A DNA stretch of 64,000 nucleotides, taken from NCBI RefSeq assembly GCF_000317145.1, contig NC_019697.1, positions 4,228,886 to 4,292,885 of the forward strand, read 5' to 3'. This document shows positions 34,906 through 45,197 of this stretch, piece after piece (position 1 is the first letter of the stretch; the number at the start of each line of letters is the position of its first letter). This DNA is from Chamaesiphon minutus PCC 6605. GTDB taxonomy: Bacteria > Cyanobacteriota > Cyanobacteriia > Cyanobacteriales > Chamaesiphonaceae. The translations under genes were made by a program, and so were the position numbers. The notes beneath the pieces were generated by a model. It did no database searches. It saw nothing but the letters and a program-made list of their open reading frames with translations, and had not been told where the DNA came from.

Positions 34906-36777
34906 ATGACAGGTAAACCGTCCAAGCCACCAAAAAGAAAATCGGCTGCGATCGATCGAAATCCAGTCGCGATGCCTCGTGGCGATCGATCGGTACCGCC
35001 AGCCGCCCAAATTCAGAGCGAACGGCAACAGGTGGAATTGTTTGCAGATATTGCCTTTAAGATTCGGCAGTCATTACAGCTATCCGAAATTCTACGGACG
35101 ATCGTGACAGAAGTCCAACTAGTATTAAAAGCCGATCGAGTTTTGATTTATCAGGTGCTGGCTGACGGTACTGGCAAGCCAATTAGCGAAGCCGTATTGC
35201 CGGAATATCAGGCAATTTTGGGGATGGAATTTCCAGAGGAGGTATTTCCACATGAGTACCAACAGCGGTATGCGCGCGGACGCGTCAGAGCGGTGGCGGA
35301 TGTCCGCGATCCGCAGGCGGAAGTGGCCGATTGTCTGGTAGAATTCGTCGAACAGTTTGGGGTCAAAGCTAAATTAATCGTCCCGATTTTGCACAGTTCG
35401 AGCGTCCATCCACCCAGATCGACACCACCCACTCATCCCCTGTGGGGATTGCTGATCGCGCATCAATGCGATCGCCCCCGCCAGTGGGCTGATTTCGAGC
35501 TAGGACTGATGCAACAGCTCGCCGACCAAATTAGCATCGCCCTCGCGCAAGGGGAGTTGTGGGAGCATTTAGAAGAGATTGTGGCGGAAAGAACGGCACA
35601 ACTGCAAGCTGTCAATGCCAGTCTCCAGCAAGAAATCGACGATCGCAAGCAAGCAGAAACAGCCCTGCGCCAGAGTGAGGAGCAGTTGCGACTGATTACC
35701 AATGCGTTACCAGTCTTAATTGCCTATATCGACGATCGCGAGTGCTATCAATTTAACAATCGAGCTTATACGGACTGGTTGGGACAGTCGCTAACGGCGA
35801 TGCACGGTGCCCACATGCGCCAAGTTTGGGGAAATGATTGCTATCAAAGAATGGAACCCTACATTCGGGCGGCTTTGGCAGGGCAAGTCGTCACTTATGA
35901 GAATGAAATCGATCTGATTAATGGTAGTACTCGCTCTGTGAGCATCACTTATATTCCCCACCGCGATCTGGAAGATCGAGTGAGTGGGTTCTTTGCCCTG
36001 ACTAGCGATATCAGCGATCGTAAGGCGATCGAACGGATGAAGGATGAATTTATCTCTGTTGTCAGTCACGAACTCCGCACGCCCCTGACATCCCTCCACA
36101 GTGCCCTCAAAATCTTGGCGACAGGACGCTTGGGGACTCTTTCGAGCGACGGACAACAACTACTGGCGATCGCCGATGAAAATACCGAACGCCTGGTGCG
36201 GCTGGTAAATAGCGTCCTCGATCTCCAACGGATCGAATCGGGAGCTGTAACGATCGAAAAACAAGCGTGTAATGCTGCCGAACTGATGGTGCAAGCAGTA
36301 GAAGCGATGCAACCTATGGCGCAACAGCATGGCATTACCCTAGTCAATCAACCATTAAATGCCAACATTTGGGCAGACGCCGATTATATCCTCCAGACGT
36401 TGACCAATCTAATTAGCAATGCGATCAAATTTTCCGCCCCTGGTGGCAAGGTGTGGCTGACAGTTGACACTCAGCGACAGCCGCTCCCTGTGCCAAAGGG
36501 TCAAAAAATATCCAAATCCAAAGCCAAGAACGCGGCGGAGGTAGTACTATTTCAAGTCCGCGATGAAGGACAAGGAATTCCCACTCATAAATTAGAAAGT
36601 ATCTTTGAAAGATTTCAACAAGTTGATGCCTCCGATTCTCGCAAAAAAGGTGGTACGGGTCTGGGCTTAACAATTTGTCGAAAAATTATCGATCGACATG
36701 AAGGTAAAATTTGGGTGGATAGTAATTTAGGTGTCGGTAGTACCTTCTCGTTCACGTTACCAGCTTCGATCGAATAG
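34906..36777 (+). CDS. rcaE: RcaE-like green/red light sensor histidine kinase
   Basis: A 623-residue hybrid of GAF, PAS and histidine kinase domains, with the architecture of the RcaE cyanobacteriochrome that governs type III chromatic acclimation. GAF domain: residues about 43-215, with the likely bilin-binding Cys143 (EVADCLVEFVEQFGVKAKLIVPIL) and WGLLIAHQC near its end. A coiled-coil linker (ERTAQLQAVNASLQQEI) follows, then a PAS domain about 260-375. HisKA has the phospho-accepting His388 in EFISVVSHELRTPLTSL, and the HATPase has NLISNAIKFS, DEGQGIP and GTGLGLTI. Residue 144 is Leu, where many bilin-binding GAF domains have His, and a Pro/Ser-rich insert (about 164-178) lies in the GAF. 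The response regulators at 36976 and 37413 complete the RcaE-RcaF-RcaC phosphorelay. Identity rests on architecture and context rather than alignment. Confidence 0.85.
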   Translation: MTGKPSKPPKRKSAAIDRNPVAMPRGDRSVPPAAQIQSERQQVELFADIAFKIRQSLQLSEILRTIVTEVQLVLKADRVLIYQVLADGTGKPISEAVLPEYQAILGMEFPEEVFPHEYQQRYARGRVRAVADVRDPQAEVADCLVEFVEQFGVKAKLIVPILHSSSVHPPRSTPPTHPLWGLLIAHQCDRPRQWADFELGLMQQLADQISIALAQGELWEHLEEIVAERTAQLQAVNASLQQEIDDRKQAETALRQSEEQLRLITNALPVLIAYIDDRECYQFNNRAYTDWLGQSLTAMHGAHMRQVWGNDCYQRMEPYIRAALAGQVVTYENEIDLINGSTRSVSITYIPHRDLEDRVSGFFALTSDISDRKAIERMKDEFISVVSHELRTPLTSLHSALKILATGRLGTLSSDGQQLLAIADENTERLVRLVNSVLDLQRIESGAVTIEKQACNAAELMVQAVEAMQPMAQQHGITLVNQPLNANIWADADYILQTLTNLISNAIKFSAPGGKVWLTVDTQRQPLPVPKGQKISKSKAKNAAEVVLFQVRDEGQGIPTHKLESIFERFQQVDASDSRKKGGTGLGLTICRKIIDRHEGKIWVDSNLGVGSTFSFTLPASIE

Positions 36778-36856
36778 TAGGCAGCCCGACATCTAGACTG
36801 CCTACTTAACCTAAGTTGTACCAATAACCACAGCGGTTAGAAACCGCTGCTCGGAG

Positions 36857-36884
36857 TGCAAAGTCCGCGTAGGCGGACTTTGCA
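36857..36884. repeat. Palindrome with AGTCCGCGTAGGCGGACT core (copy 2)
   Basis: TGCAAAGTCCGCGTAGGCGGACTTTGCA is built of 12-base arms around GTAG and corresponds to one arm of the longer palindromes at 22216 and 45084. It lies in the rcaE-rcaF spacer, flanked by smaller hairpins (AGCGGTTAGAAACCGCT, and ACGATTTCAATCGT). The sequence GTAGCAACTTGGGTTAA following at about 36922 also occurs at 10534-10550. Confidence 0.85.
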
Positions 36885-36975
36885 ACAATAGCCACGATTT
36901 CAATCGTTGGTATTCTAGTAAGTAGCAACTTGGGTTAATTATTTCTGCCTTCGGCCTTCTCTCTCGATCGAATTT

Positions 36976-37350
36976 ATGGAGCATAAACGATTATTAACTA
37001 TCGACGATGAAGAAGCTATCCAAATTGTCGTCAAATTTGGGATTAGTATGACGGCAGAATGGGAAGTTTTATCTGCCAGTAACGGTAAAATGGGAATTGA
37101 GACTGCCGAACGCGAACTGCCCGATGCAATTTTATTGGATGTAATGATGCCGGAAATGGATGGCATTGCCACTTTCAAGGCTCTGCAAGCAAATCCAATT
37201 ACTGCTGGAATTCCAGTTATCTTCCTGACTGCTAAAGCCCAGACTGCCGAACGCCGACAGTTTAGCGATCTCGGTGTCAGTGGGACGATCGCCAAACCAT
37301 TTAATTCGCTCGATTTACCCGCTCGGATTGCCAAAATTCTGAATTGGTGA
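36976..37350 (+). CDS. rcaF: RcaF-like single-domain response regulator
   Basis: A 124-residue receiver domain, the same length as Fremyella RcaF. Acidic pocket residues D10/D11 (LLTIDDEEA), phospho-acceptor D55 (AILLDVMMPEMDG), the Thr in IFLTAKAQ and Lys in GTIAKPFN are all in place. No output domain. In chromatic acclimation RcaF shuttles phosphate from RcaE to the Hpt/receiver modules of RcaC. Position between the sensor kinase and RcaC-type gene supports that role. Confidence 0.85.
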   Translation: MEHKRLLTIDDEEAIQIVVKFGISMTAEWEVLSASNGKMGIETAERELPDAILLDVMMPEMDGIATFKALQANPITAGIPVIFLTAKAQTAERRQFSDLGVSGTIAKPFNSLDLPARIAKILNW

Positions 37351-37412
37351 AAGATAGTCGATCGTTTTGCATTCTATCTTAGTAAATTAGACTCGATCTG
37401 GATTAGGTTTAG

Positions 37413-39344
37413 ATGAAAATTCTGTTAATAGAAGATGATGACGCATCGATCGCCCTATTAACTCGGAGCCTGACAGCTCAACATCATATTGTCGATGCGG
37501 TCAAAGATGGCGAACTGGGGTGGACCTACGCTTCTACCTTTGACTATCACGCCATCGTGCTCGATATCATGCTGCCCAAGTTAGATGGGATTAGTTTGTG
37601 CCAAAAGTTGCGAAATGCGGGCTATACGACACCGATCTTGCTCCTAACTGCTCAAGATAATACTACCGCCAAGGTACAAGGCTTAGATGCAGGGGCGGAT
37701 GACTACATGGTCAAACCGTTTGAAACTGCCGAACTGATCGCCAGAGTCCGCGCTCTGTTGCGTAGGGGTAGCACCAATCCCCTGCCAATATTGAGTTGGG
37801 GCGATCTGCTTTTAGATTCGAGCAGTTGTGAAGTTACCTACAACGGCCAGCCGCTGAGCCTGACAACCAAGGAATACGACTTGTTAGAGCTATTCTTGCG
37901 GGATACTTATCGCGTGTTTAGTAGCGAAGAAATTATCGATCGATTGTGGTCTTCTGACGATTTTCCCGCAGAGGCGACAGTGCGCTCTCATTTACGGCGG
38001 CTCCGCCACAAACTTCAAGCCGCAGGCGCACCTCCAGACTCGATCGCGACCATTCACGGACGGGGATATCATCTCAAATCACTCCAGCAACTGGAAGAGG
38101 GGGAGAGGGGTGGAGGGGGAGACGGCGGGACTGAGCATGGTGGTTCTGAGTCAACCACAACACGCCAACAGCAGCAATATTTGGCCTTTCTCCAGGAAAC
38201 ATGGGTAAAGACCAAACCTCAATGTCAGGAACGACTAGTCGAACTTAGGGCGATCGTCGATCGATTGGTGGTGGAAACTAGCAGCGATTTAGAACGACAA
38301 CAAGCACACCAAATCGCGCACAAATTAATTGGTACCCTCGGCGTATTTGGCTTGACGGCGGCAATGTCGATTGCCCGCGAGATCGAAGTTTTACTCGATC
38401 TCGATACTTCACTCGCTCCGACGGAGGCGAAGAAACTGCCAACTTTGGTAGCCGAACTAAGCCGGAATATCGAAGCCGCAGCACCTACTCAGCCACCGCC
38501 AACCACAACTGTGGACACAGCTTCAGATCGATCGTCATTGCCCTTGCTATTACTGGTCGATCTCCCGTCAAACCTAACTCAGCCCCTGACAACGCTCGCC
38601 ACACAGCGTGGCTGTCGCACTGTTACTGTGGCGACGATTGCTGATGCCGAAAATTATCTGACTACCGCCATTAACGAGCAGTTGCCAACAGCGATTTTAA
38701 TCGGTCTCGGAATCGAGCGGCAAGAGTCGATGCTCCATAGGAGCGGCTACGCCAACAGCGAGCGTCCGCTGTTCGATTTTCTCGAGCGCGTCGCACGGCA
38801 GTTTCCCGCTCGCTCCGTACTTGTACTGAGCGAGCGTGACGAATTACAACAGCGGTTAGAGATCGTCAGACATGGTGGCAAATTTTTGGGCACTAGCGGA
38901 TTGACAACAGCGCAAATCTTTATAGCGGCTACTTCCTTATTCCAGCCTGCCAATGCAATGGTGAAAGTAATGGTTGTCGATGACGATCTCGATTGGTTGC
39001 ACGCGCTCCCCAAATTATTAGCACCTTGGGGGCTGAAATTAACTACTCTTGCCGATCCGCTCCAGTTTTGGACGATATTGCAATCGGTGCAACCCGACGC
39101 GCTCGTGTTAGATATCAAAATGCCAGAAATTAACGGTTTTGAATTGTGTCAAGTCTTGCGTAGCGATCCGCACTGGCGACACTTACCGATTTTATTTTTG
39201 ACGGCAGCAAATGACCCGATCGCCCAGCAGGAAGCTTTTAACGTTGGTGCCGACGATTATCTCTGCAAACCGATCGGTGGTGGCGAACTGGCTCGACGCA
39301 TCCGCCACCGTCTGGCGCGACTGCACGCCGCACAGCTCGCCTGA
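37413..39344 (+). CDS. rcaC: RcaC-like DNA-binding response regulator (receiver-wHTH-Hpt-receiver)
   Basis: A 643-residue multidomain regulator close in length (651) and order to RcaC. It has an N-terminal receiver with D51 (HAIVLDIMLPKLDG), the same position as the key Asp51 of RcaC, and an OmpR-type winged helix (about 125-225, LTTKEYDLLELFLRDTYRVFSSEEIIDRLW). An acidic/Gly-rich linker is followed by an Hpt domain around H303 (HQIAHKLIGTLGVFGLTAAM) and a C-terminal receiver with D567 (ALVLDIKMPEINGFE). A degenerate receiver-like segment lies between Hpt and the last receiver. RcaC binds L-box direct repeats to raise red-light genes (PC2, pcyA) and lower green-light genes (cpeC); candidate L boxes are at 56486, 56243 and 48268. 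It ends nine bases before the convergent cpeZ. Confidence 0.88.
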   Translation: MKILLIEDDDASIALLTRSLTAQHHIVDAVKDGELGWTYASTFDYHAIVLDIMLPKLDGISLCQKLRNAGYTTPILLLTAQDNTTAKVQGLDAGADDYMVKPFETAELIARVRALLRRGSTNPLPILSWGDLLLDSSSCEVTYNGQPLSLTTKEYDLLELFLRDTYRVFSSEEIIDRLWSSDDFPAEATVRSHLRRLRHKLQAAGAPPDSIATIHGRGYHLKSLQQLEEGERGGGGDGGTEHGGSESTTTRQQQQYLAFLQETWVKTKPQCQERLVELRAIVDRLVVETSSDLERQQAHQIAHKLIGTLGVFGLTAAMSIAREIEVLLDLDTSLAPTEAKKLPTLVAELSRNIEAAAPTQPPPTTTVDTASDRSSLPLLLLVDLPSNLTQPLTTLATQRGCRTVTVATIADAENYLTTAINEQLPTAILIGLGIERQESMLHRSGYANSERPLFDFLERVARQFPARSVLVLSERDELQQRLEIVRHGGKFLGTSGLTTAQIFIAATSLFQPANAMVKVMVVDDDLDWLHALPKLLAPWGLKLTTLADPLQFWTILQSVQPDALVLDIKMPEINGFELCQVLRSDPHWRHLPILFLTAANDPIAQQEAFNVGADDYLCKPIGGGELARRIRHRLARLHAAQLA

Positions 39345-39352
39345 GTAGTTAT

Positions 39353-39967
39353 CTATTGCCGATCGCTATTAAATTTTGTCGTCATCTCTAGCCGCGATAA
39401 AGCACTAGTCGCTGCTTCTTTGACGTATGAATCTACCGCTTCATCTGCCAAGAGAGTATTAATAGCCGTCAAACAGCGCGGATCGGCGATCGCGCTAAGG
39501 GCATTGACAATCGACATTGCTAACGCTGGATTATCGGTAGTTTGCAATGCTTCGATCAAAATATCCACGATCGGCACACCAATGACACCCATTGCCATCA
39601 CTGCGGCAATATTAACCACCGGATTTGGATCTTGAAGCGCAGTCTTTAAACCCGCGATTCCCTGTGGGGGGAACGGCTCGTCAGGATAATTAATCGCTAC
39701 CTGCGCCAGTGCTTTGGCAGCACTCCCACGCACGGTAACATTTTCACTATTGAGTAGAGCTTCAACCAATGGCGGCACCGTATCGTGCCCGATCGCACCC
39801 AATGTTTTTACTGCCGCCCGCCGATAAGTAGTATCCTCATCGTCGAGAATATCCATCAATCGCGGAATAGTAATCTCGTCAGGATTATCGACTAGTTCCC
39901 ACATCGCTCGATCGCGCATGTGAGGATTTGGGTGTTTGAGTTGTTGTAAACTTTCTTCTGTAGACAT
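39353..39967 (-). CDS. cpeZ: Phycoerythrobilin lyase subunit CpeZ
   Basis: A 204-residue HEAT/Armadillo-repeat protein of the CpcE/F-CpeY/Z group. Repeats are visible from residue about 10 on (LQQLKHPNPHMRDRAMWELVDNPD, PRLMDILDDEDTTYRRAAVKTLGAIGHDTVPPLVEALLNSENVTVRGSAAKALAQVA). CpeZ works with CpeY in attaching phycoerythrobilin to the alpha subunit of PE (Cys82), possibly as chaperone. Length near 205 is as expected. It follows cpeY after 112 nt and both follow cpeBA, the order known from Fremyella. Confidence 0.88.
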   Translation of the reverse strand: MSTEESLQQLKHPNPHMRDRAMWELVDNPDEITIPRLMDILDDEDTTYRRAAVKTLGAIGHDTVPPLVEALLNSENVTVRGSAAKALAQVAINYPDEPFPPQGIAGLKTALQDPNPVVNIAAVMAMGVIGVPIVDILIEALQTTDNPALAMSIVNALSAIADPRCLTAINTLLADEAVDSYVKEAATSALSRLEMTTKFNSDRQ

Positions 39968-40079
39968 AATTTATCTGATTAACAATTAATAGCTTTTATT
40001 TATATTAGGAAGTTTCGCCTTAATCGACCCAACCTCCAATTTTTCTCGTTCATACCATCATCTAATTCTTACCAACAAC

Positions 40080-41372
40080 TCAATCCTGCTCATCCTTAAA
40101 TCCTGTAAATCCCGATCTGGCTTTTGCTTTTACTAACCAATCGGCATCATCGGCTAAAATTTCATATCCACTAAGATCGCCCAACTTTTCCAATGCCATC
40201 AGTGCGGCATATTTAAGATCCCAAATTTTAGTCTCCAGACTCTTATGTAATTCGGGAATCGCACGGACATCGCCAATTTCCGCTAGCGCGATCGCGGCGG
40301 CGGCGCGAGATTTTTGGAATTGTGGTTGGGTATTGTGGAGAGCTTCAATTAATAGATCGTATGCTGGGGCGTGTTTCAACCAGCCCATGATTTTCATGAC
40401 ATGGAAATGGGCACCATAATCTTGATTAGCTTCTTCCTCGTAGGCAGCAAATAACGCCGCAGGAGCGGTATCTGGATAGTTCTCGACGATCGTTTGGGTG
40501 GCTAGATAAGCCTTCCCAAAGTCAGTTTCGTATAAGTTGCGAATCAGCGCGGGGAGTGCGGGTACTCGATCGTAACTGTGTACCAGCTTTAAATCTTGGG
40601 GTCGATCGCGTAATGACTGTTCTAAATAGGGTTGGATCTGGATAAATGTCAGCGAACCATCGCCAATTCCTGCTTCGGCAAGCGTCCGAATCCCCCGCAG
40701 CCGAAATACTAAGGATACCGGACAACTAGCAATATCGGGAATCGCTGCATAATACCGCGCATCCATCAAATCTTGAATCGACAATCGCCGCCCCAACACA
40801 TTCTGATTTTGCAGCATGGCAACTACCTGCGGCATCTGACTATAGTCCCCAGTCAGACGGCAAACTCCGGCAATGGCAGCACTCGCGATCGGCGGATCTT
40901 CGTCTTTAACAAATTTACTTATAGATGGCACCGCAGGCTGATAATTTAACTTAGTCAGCGTGTGAATCATCACCCGATAACTTTGTCGTGGCTTTGCCAG
41001 TAACTTGGTTAATTCTGCCAAAATTTCGGGATCTTGGGTGCCAATTTCGCCAATTGCCCACGCTGCATTTTCGACTGTATAGCAGTCGTCATCTTGGAGA
41101 CAGACGCGAATGGCGGGGAGAGCTGCTGTTGCTTGCAGTCGCCCCAATATTTCGATCGATTTACGGCGCACGATCTTGTTATCCAGACTCGGATCGGTTT
41201 GTTCCAGTGCGCGCATCAGCGCGGCGATCGATCGATCCGTCCGAAAGTTAATTAAATGAGACGCCGCAATGTACCGAGAATCATTTTCGGAAACCAGAGC
41301 CTGTGGCGTATCTAAAATCTCGATCGCCCGATCTTCTGTCAGATTAAATAAGCTAAAAAAGCGGTTATCCAT
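40080..41372 (-). CDS. cpeY: Phycoerythrobilin lyase CpeY
   Basis: A 430-residue HEAT-repeat bilin lyase; the start at 41372 (MDNRFFSLFNLTEDRAIEIL) gives the family length near 430, while upstream in-frame codons run through non-coding leader. Recognisable repeats are DRSIAALMRALEQTDPSLDNKIVRRKSIEILGRLQATAALPAIRVCLQDDDCYTVENAAWAIGEIG. The conserved middle part of CpeY is VLGRRLSIQDLMDARYYAAIPDIASCPVSLVFRLRGIRTLAEAG. The enzyme ligates phycoerythrobilin to Cys82 of CpeA. It belongs to the cpeBA-cpeYZ transcription unit. Confidence 0.92.
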   Translation of the reverse strand: MDNRFFSLFNLTEDRAIEILDTPQALVSENDSRYIAASHLINFRTDRSIAALMRALEQTDPSLDNKIVRRKSIEILGRLQATAALPAIRVCLQDDDCYTVENAAWAIGEIGTQDPEILAELTKLLAKPRQSYRVMIHTLTKLNYQPAVPSISKFVKDEDPPIASAAIAGVCRLTGDYSQMPQVVAMLQNQNVLGRRLSIQDLMDARYYAAIPDIASCPVSLVFRLRGIRTLAEAGIGDGSLTFIQIQPYLEQSLRDRPQDLKLVHSYDRVPALPALIRNLYETDFGKAYLATQTIVENYPDTAPAALFAAYEEEANQDYGAHFHVMKIMGWLKHAPAYDLLIEALHNTQPQFQKSRAAAAIALAEIGDVRAIPELHKSLETKIWDLKYAALMALEKLGDLSGYEILADDADWLVKAKARSGFTGFKDEQD

Positions 41373-41612
41373 GTTGGCGGTACGGGGATGTACAAATGAG
41401 ATAAAGCGGGGAGCGGGGAGCGGGGAGATAAAAACCTCAGAACCGTGCATCAACGCGGCAATATCTCCATTATTTACCCAGATCGAAACAAACCCAGAGA
41501 TTCTGGACAATTACTCTACCTTAACAGGCAAAGCAAAGAATCAAGAATCTCCAGGCTTGTGAGTAAAGACATCTCACCTATTTATGATGAGATTGGCAAT
41601 CTTCTTTCCAGA

Positions 41613-42140
<528 letters not shown>

Positions 42141-42177
42141 CTAATTGTCGATCGATCTGCTGACGGATGGCTATTAA

Positions 42178-43015
<838 letters not shown>

Positions 43016-43237
43016 ATGTCAGAAGTATCGGAAAACTACGCCCAAGAACTCGCCGAGACGATCGCCGAATTTGAGAAGTATCGCGAACGGTTCCTTTCGG
43101 ACACCCTAGAAGCTGGCCAAAAAGCTAAATTGATGAAATCGCAAGTGATGGCTAGCTTGGCACCAGAATTAGCAGCGATCGACGAAAAGATCGCCGAACT
43201 GCGCCAGCAACAAGCAAATCTGACCGCAGGTAACTAA
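43016..43237 (+). CDS. Small coiled-coil protein of the PE island
   Basis: A 73-residue acidic helical protein (MSEVSENYAQELAETIAEFEKYRERFLSDTLEAGQKAKLMKSQVMASLAPELAAIDEKIAELRQQQANLTAGN) with heptad-like spacing in both halves. The ATG at 43016 is preferred to an upstream in-frame start. It is 34 nt upstream of the cpeF-like lyase gene, and the two are probably translated from one mRNA. I cannot name a family. A partner or chaperone role for the lyase or for PE assembly is a context inference. Confidence 0.65.
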   Translation: MSEVSENYAQELAETIAEFEKYRERFLSDTLEAGQKAKLMKSQVMASLAPELAAIDEKIAELRQQQANLTAGN

Positions 43238-43271
43238 CCCTCGTCAAATCATTCCATCTGTAAGATCGACC

Positions 43272-44189
43272 ATGAGCAACCAACTCAACACCCCAGCAAC
43301 ATCTGGGAATGATGCAAATCTCCAGTTTCAAGCAGAGACAGACGCATTACTCGAAAAAGTCAGCGAACAAGTAGATTTAGAAATTTTCGATCCTCACGAT
43401 GAAGAATTGCTCAAAGATTTAGTCGAACGACTCGGAGATCCGCGCGGCATCACCCGATTGCGGGTGGCAACAACTTTGGGCGAAATTGGCGAATCGGCAA
43501 CGCCATTTTTGATAGAGGCTTTAGCAAATCATCAAAATGTAGTCGTGCGCCGTGCTGCGGGCAAAACTTTAACCATTATTGCCGATCCGCGTGCCGTACC
43601 CGCACTAGTACACGCACTGCTCAATGATGAAGATACTGTCGTCCAAGGTTCTGCGGTGGGCGCATTAGCACGGATGGGTGAGGCTTCAGTGCCACTGTTG
43701 CTGGAAATTTTGGGTTCGCCAGAGCATCCAGAGAGTACCAAAGGACACGTTGCTTGGGCATTATCCTTTATCGGCTCGGAGGCGAAGACTTACCTTTATC
43801 GCGAAATTGACTCTGATTCGCCCGCAATTCGAGCGGCGGTAGTGGGGGCGATTACTAAAATTGCTCAGGAAAATCCCGAAGAACAGATCGCCTTTGACTT
43901 ACTGATTAGAGCTACTAAAGATGCCGAAGCAATGGTGCGCTGCGAAGCTGCTGCCGCATTGGGCAATCTTGCCTATCGTCCAGCACGAGTCCCGCTCCTA
44001 GAGCTACTGGAACATCCCGACTGGGAAAGTCGCAAATCGGCAGTATTAGCATTGATGAAGCTCGGCGACAAACAAGCGATCGCCGACTTAGAAGCCGCAG
44101 CAGGGAAGGAATCTGAAGCTTCAGTTCAAGCAGTCATCAAGCTGGCAATCTCGCAACTTGCCAAAAAAATGGATGTAGATGAGTGGTAA
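43272..44189 (+). CDS. cpeF: CpeF-like HEAT-repeat bilin lyase
   Basis: A 305-residue HEAT-repeat protein of the CpcE/CpeY superfamily. After a variable N-terminus (to about 45) come repeats LVERLGDPRGITRLRVATTLGEIGESATPFLIEALANHQNVVVRRAAGKTLTIIADPRAVPALVHALLNDEDTVVQGSAVGALARMG. Length and location in a PE gene set fit CpeF, which in Fremyella attaches the doubly linked phycoerythrobilin to Cys48/Cys59 of CpeB, but MpeV-like or other lyase relatives cannot be excluded. It starts 34 nt after the small coiled-coil gene and overlaps or abuts the DUF3598 gene. Confidence 0.7.
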   Translation: MSNQLNTPATSGNDANLQFQAETDALLEKVSEQVDLEIFDPHDEELLKDLVERLGDPRGITRLRVATTLGEIGESATPFLIEALANHQNVVVRRAAGKTLTIIADPRAVPALVHALLNDEDTVVQGSAVGALARMGEASVPLLLEILGSPEHPESTKGHVAWALSFIGSEAKTYLYREIDSDSPAIRAAVVGAITKIAQENPEEQIAFDLLIRATKDAEAMVRCEAAAALGNLAYRPARVPLLELLEHPDWESRKSAVLALMKLGDKQAIADLEAAAGKESEASVQAVIKLAISQLAKKMDVDEW

Positions 44190-44191
44190 AA

Positions 44192-45028
44192 ATGGTGAGA
44201 TCGCAATGGGAATGCGTGCTGCAAAATCTCGGTGAGTGGCAGGGTTCATTTACTAGACTTTCGCCTGTAGGTGAAGAGATTGAAGATATTCCCAGTTTAA
44301 TTTCCTTAACTGGGGTGGACGAGAATCGATCTATTCATTTATCCCTCACGCGCTATTATCCCGATCCCGAAGGCATTCTCCAACCCCAAGAGATGGCGTT
44401 CGACTTTAGCGCGCCCAGTGCGGGAGCAATGTTTTTTGAGACGGGCGCATTTTCCGAAGGTTCGCCATATTTGCGCAAGGGGTTGCCAGGAGGAGCGGAG
44501 TTTGCATTCAGACATGAAGATCGACGGTTGCGACTAATTCCGCAATACGATGGCGATGGCCAACTATTTCGGCTGACGCTAATTCGGGAAGCACGAGTCG
44601 GTACCAATGCCCCCGAACGTCCGCCGCTGGATCTGGCTGGCTGGTTGGGGGTTTGGCAGGGCGAAGCTGTAACACTTTACCTGGGTAGTACGCAAGCCTC
44701 CGAGTTGTCAACGCTTCAAACCGTTGAAATGAGAGACGATCGAACGGTGACAGTCTCCCGCACGATCGGATCTCAAGTTACAGAATCTACCTTGACAACT
44801 GATTCGGCATCTACTCCAACTTGCTTAACCAACCAGTCAACCCAAGTTATCCTCTTAGCCGATGCCGCCTATGTACTGTGCCCGACTCAAATCGAGCCTG
44901 GAGTAGCCACCGAGCTAGAAGTTGGTTGGTCGATCTCTCAAAATCTCCGCCAGCGGCTGATTCGGACATATACCGATCGAGGTGATTGGTTGAGTTTGAC
45001 TTTTATTACCGAATCGAGGAGTGGATAG
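44192..45028 (+). CDS. DUF3598 family protein (lipocalin-like)
   Basis: A 278-residue protein starting at the ATG at 44192 (MVRSQWECVLQNLGEWQGSFTRLSPVGEEIEDIPSLISLTG), two bases after the stop of the lyase gene. The segment SQW..LQNLGEWQGSFTR...G and the later LRLIPQYDGDGQLFRLTLIREAR are hallmarks of DUF3598, a beta-barrel family with two lipocalin-like halves (second half from about residue 140, GWLGVWQGEAVTLY). CpcS/CpeS and CpcT/CpeT lyases also have a calycin fold, so a part in bilin or chromoprotein handling is conceivable. That is inference only. Co-transcription with the lyase gene is very likely. Confidence 0.75.
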   Translation: MVRSQWECVLQNLGEWQGSFTRLSPVGEEIEDIPSLISLTGVDENRSIHLSLTRYYPDPEGILQPQEMAFDFSAPSAGAMFFETGAFSEGSPYLRKGLPGGAEFAFRHEDRRLRLIPQYDGDGQLFRLTLIREARVGTNAPERPPLDLAGWLGVWQGEAVTLYLGSTQASELSTLQTVEMRDDRTVTVSRTIGSQVTESTLTTDSASTPTCLTNQSTQVILLADAAYVLCPTQIEPGVATELEVGWSISQNLRQRLIRTYTDRGDWLSLTFITESRSG

Positions 45029-45083
45029 TTCGTAGGTTGGGTAGCTTTGTTCCGATACCGCCTCCGATTAAAATCGGGGCTAA

Positions 45084-45143
45084 TGATGCAAAGTCCGCCT
45101 ACGCGGACTGATTAACTAGTCCGCGTAGGCGGACTTTGCATCA
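45084..45143. repeat. Long palindrome with AGTCCGCGTAGGCGGACT arms (copy 3)
   Basis: Perfect 26-bp arms (from TGATGCAAAGTCCGCC) surround a short loop. The flanks (about 45066-45184) match those of the copy at 22196-22312, so the full repeat is about 120 bp long. It separates the DUF3598 gene from the orphan biliprotein gene. Confidence 0.9.
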
Positions 45144-45197
45144 CAAGCCGAGACTTCCAGTCTCCAGGCAACTCTTATACCGAACTGACGTTAATTT

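Noticed and set aside
40080-41510. Longer version of CpeY starting at 41510
   Set aside because: The extra 46 residues are low-quality leader sequence with a GCGGGGAGCGGGGAG repeat. The ATG at 41372 gives the family length and typical N-terminus.
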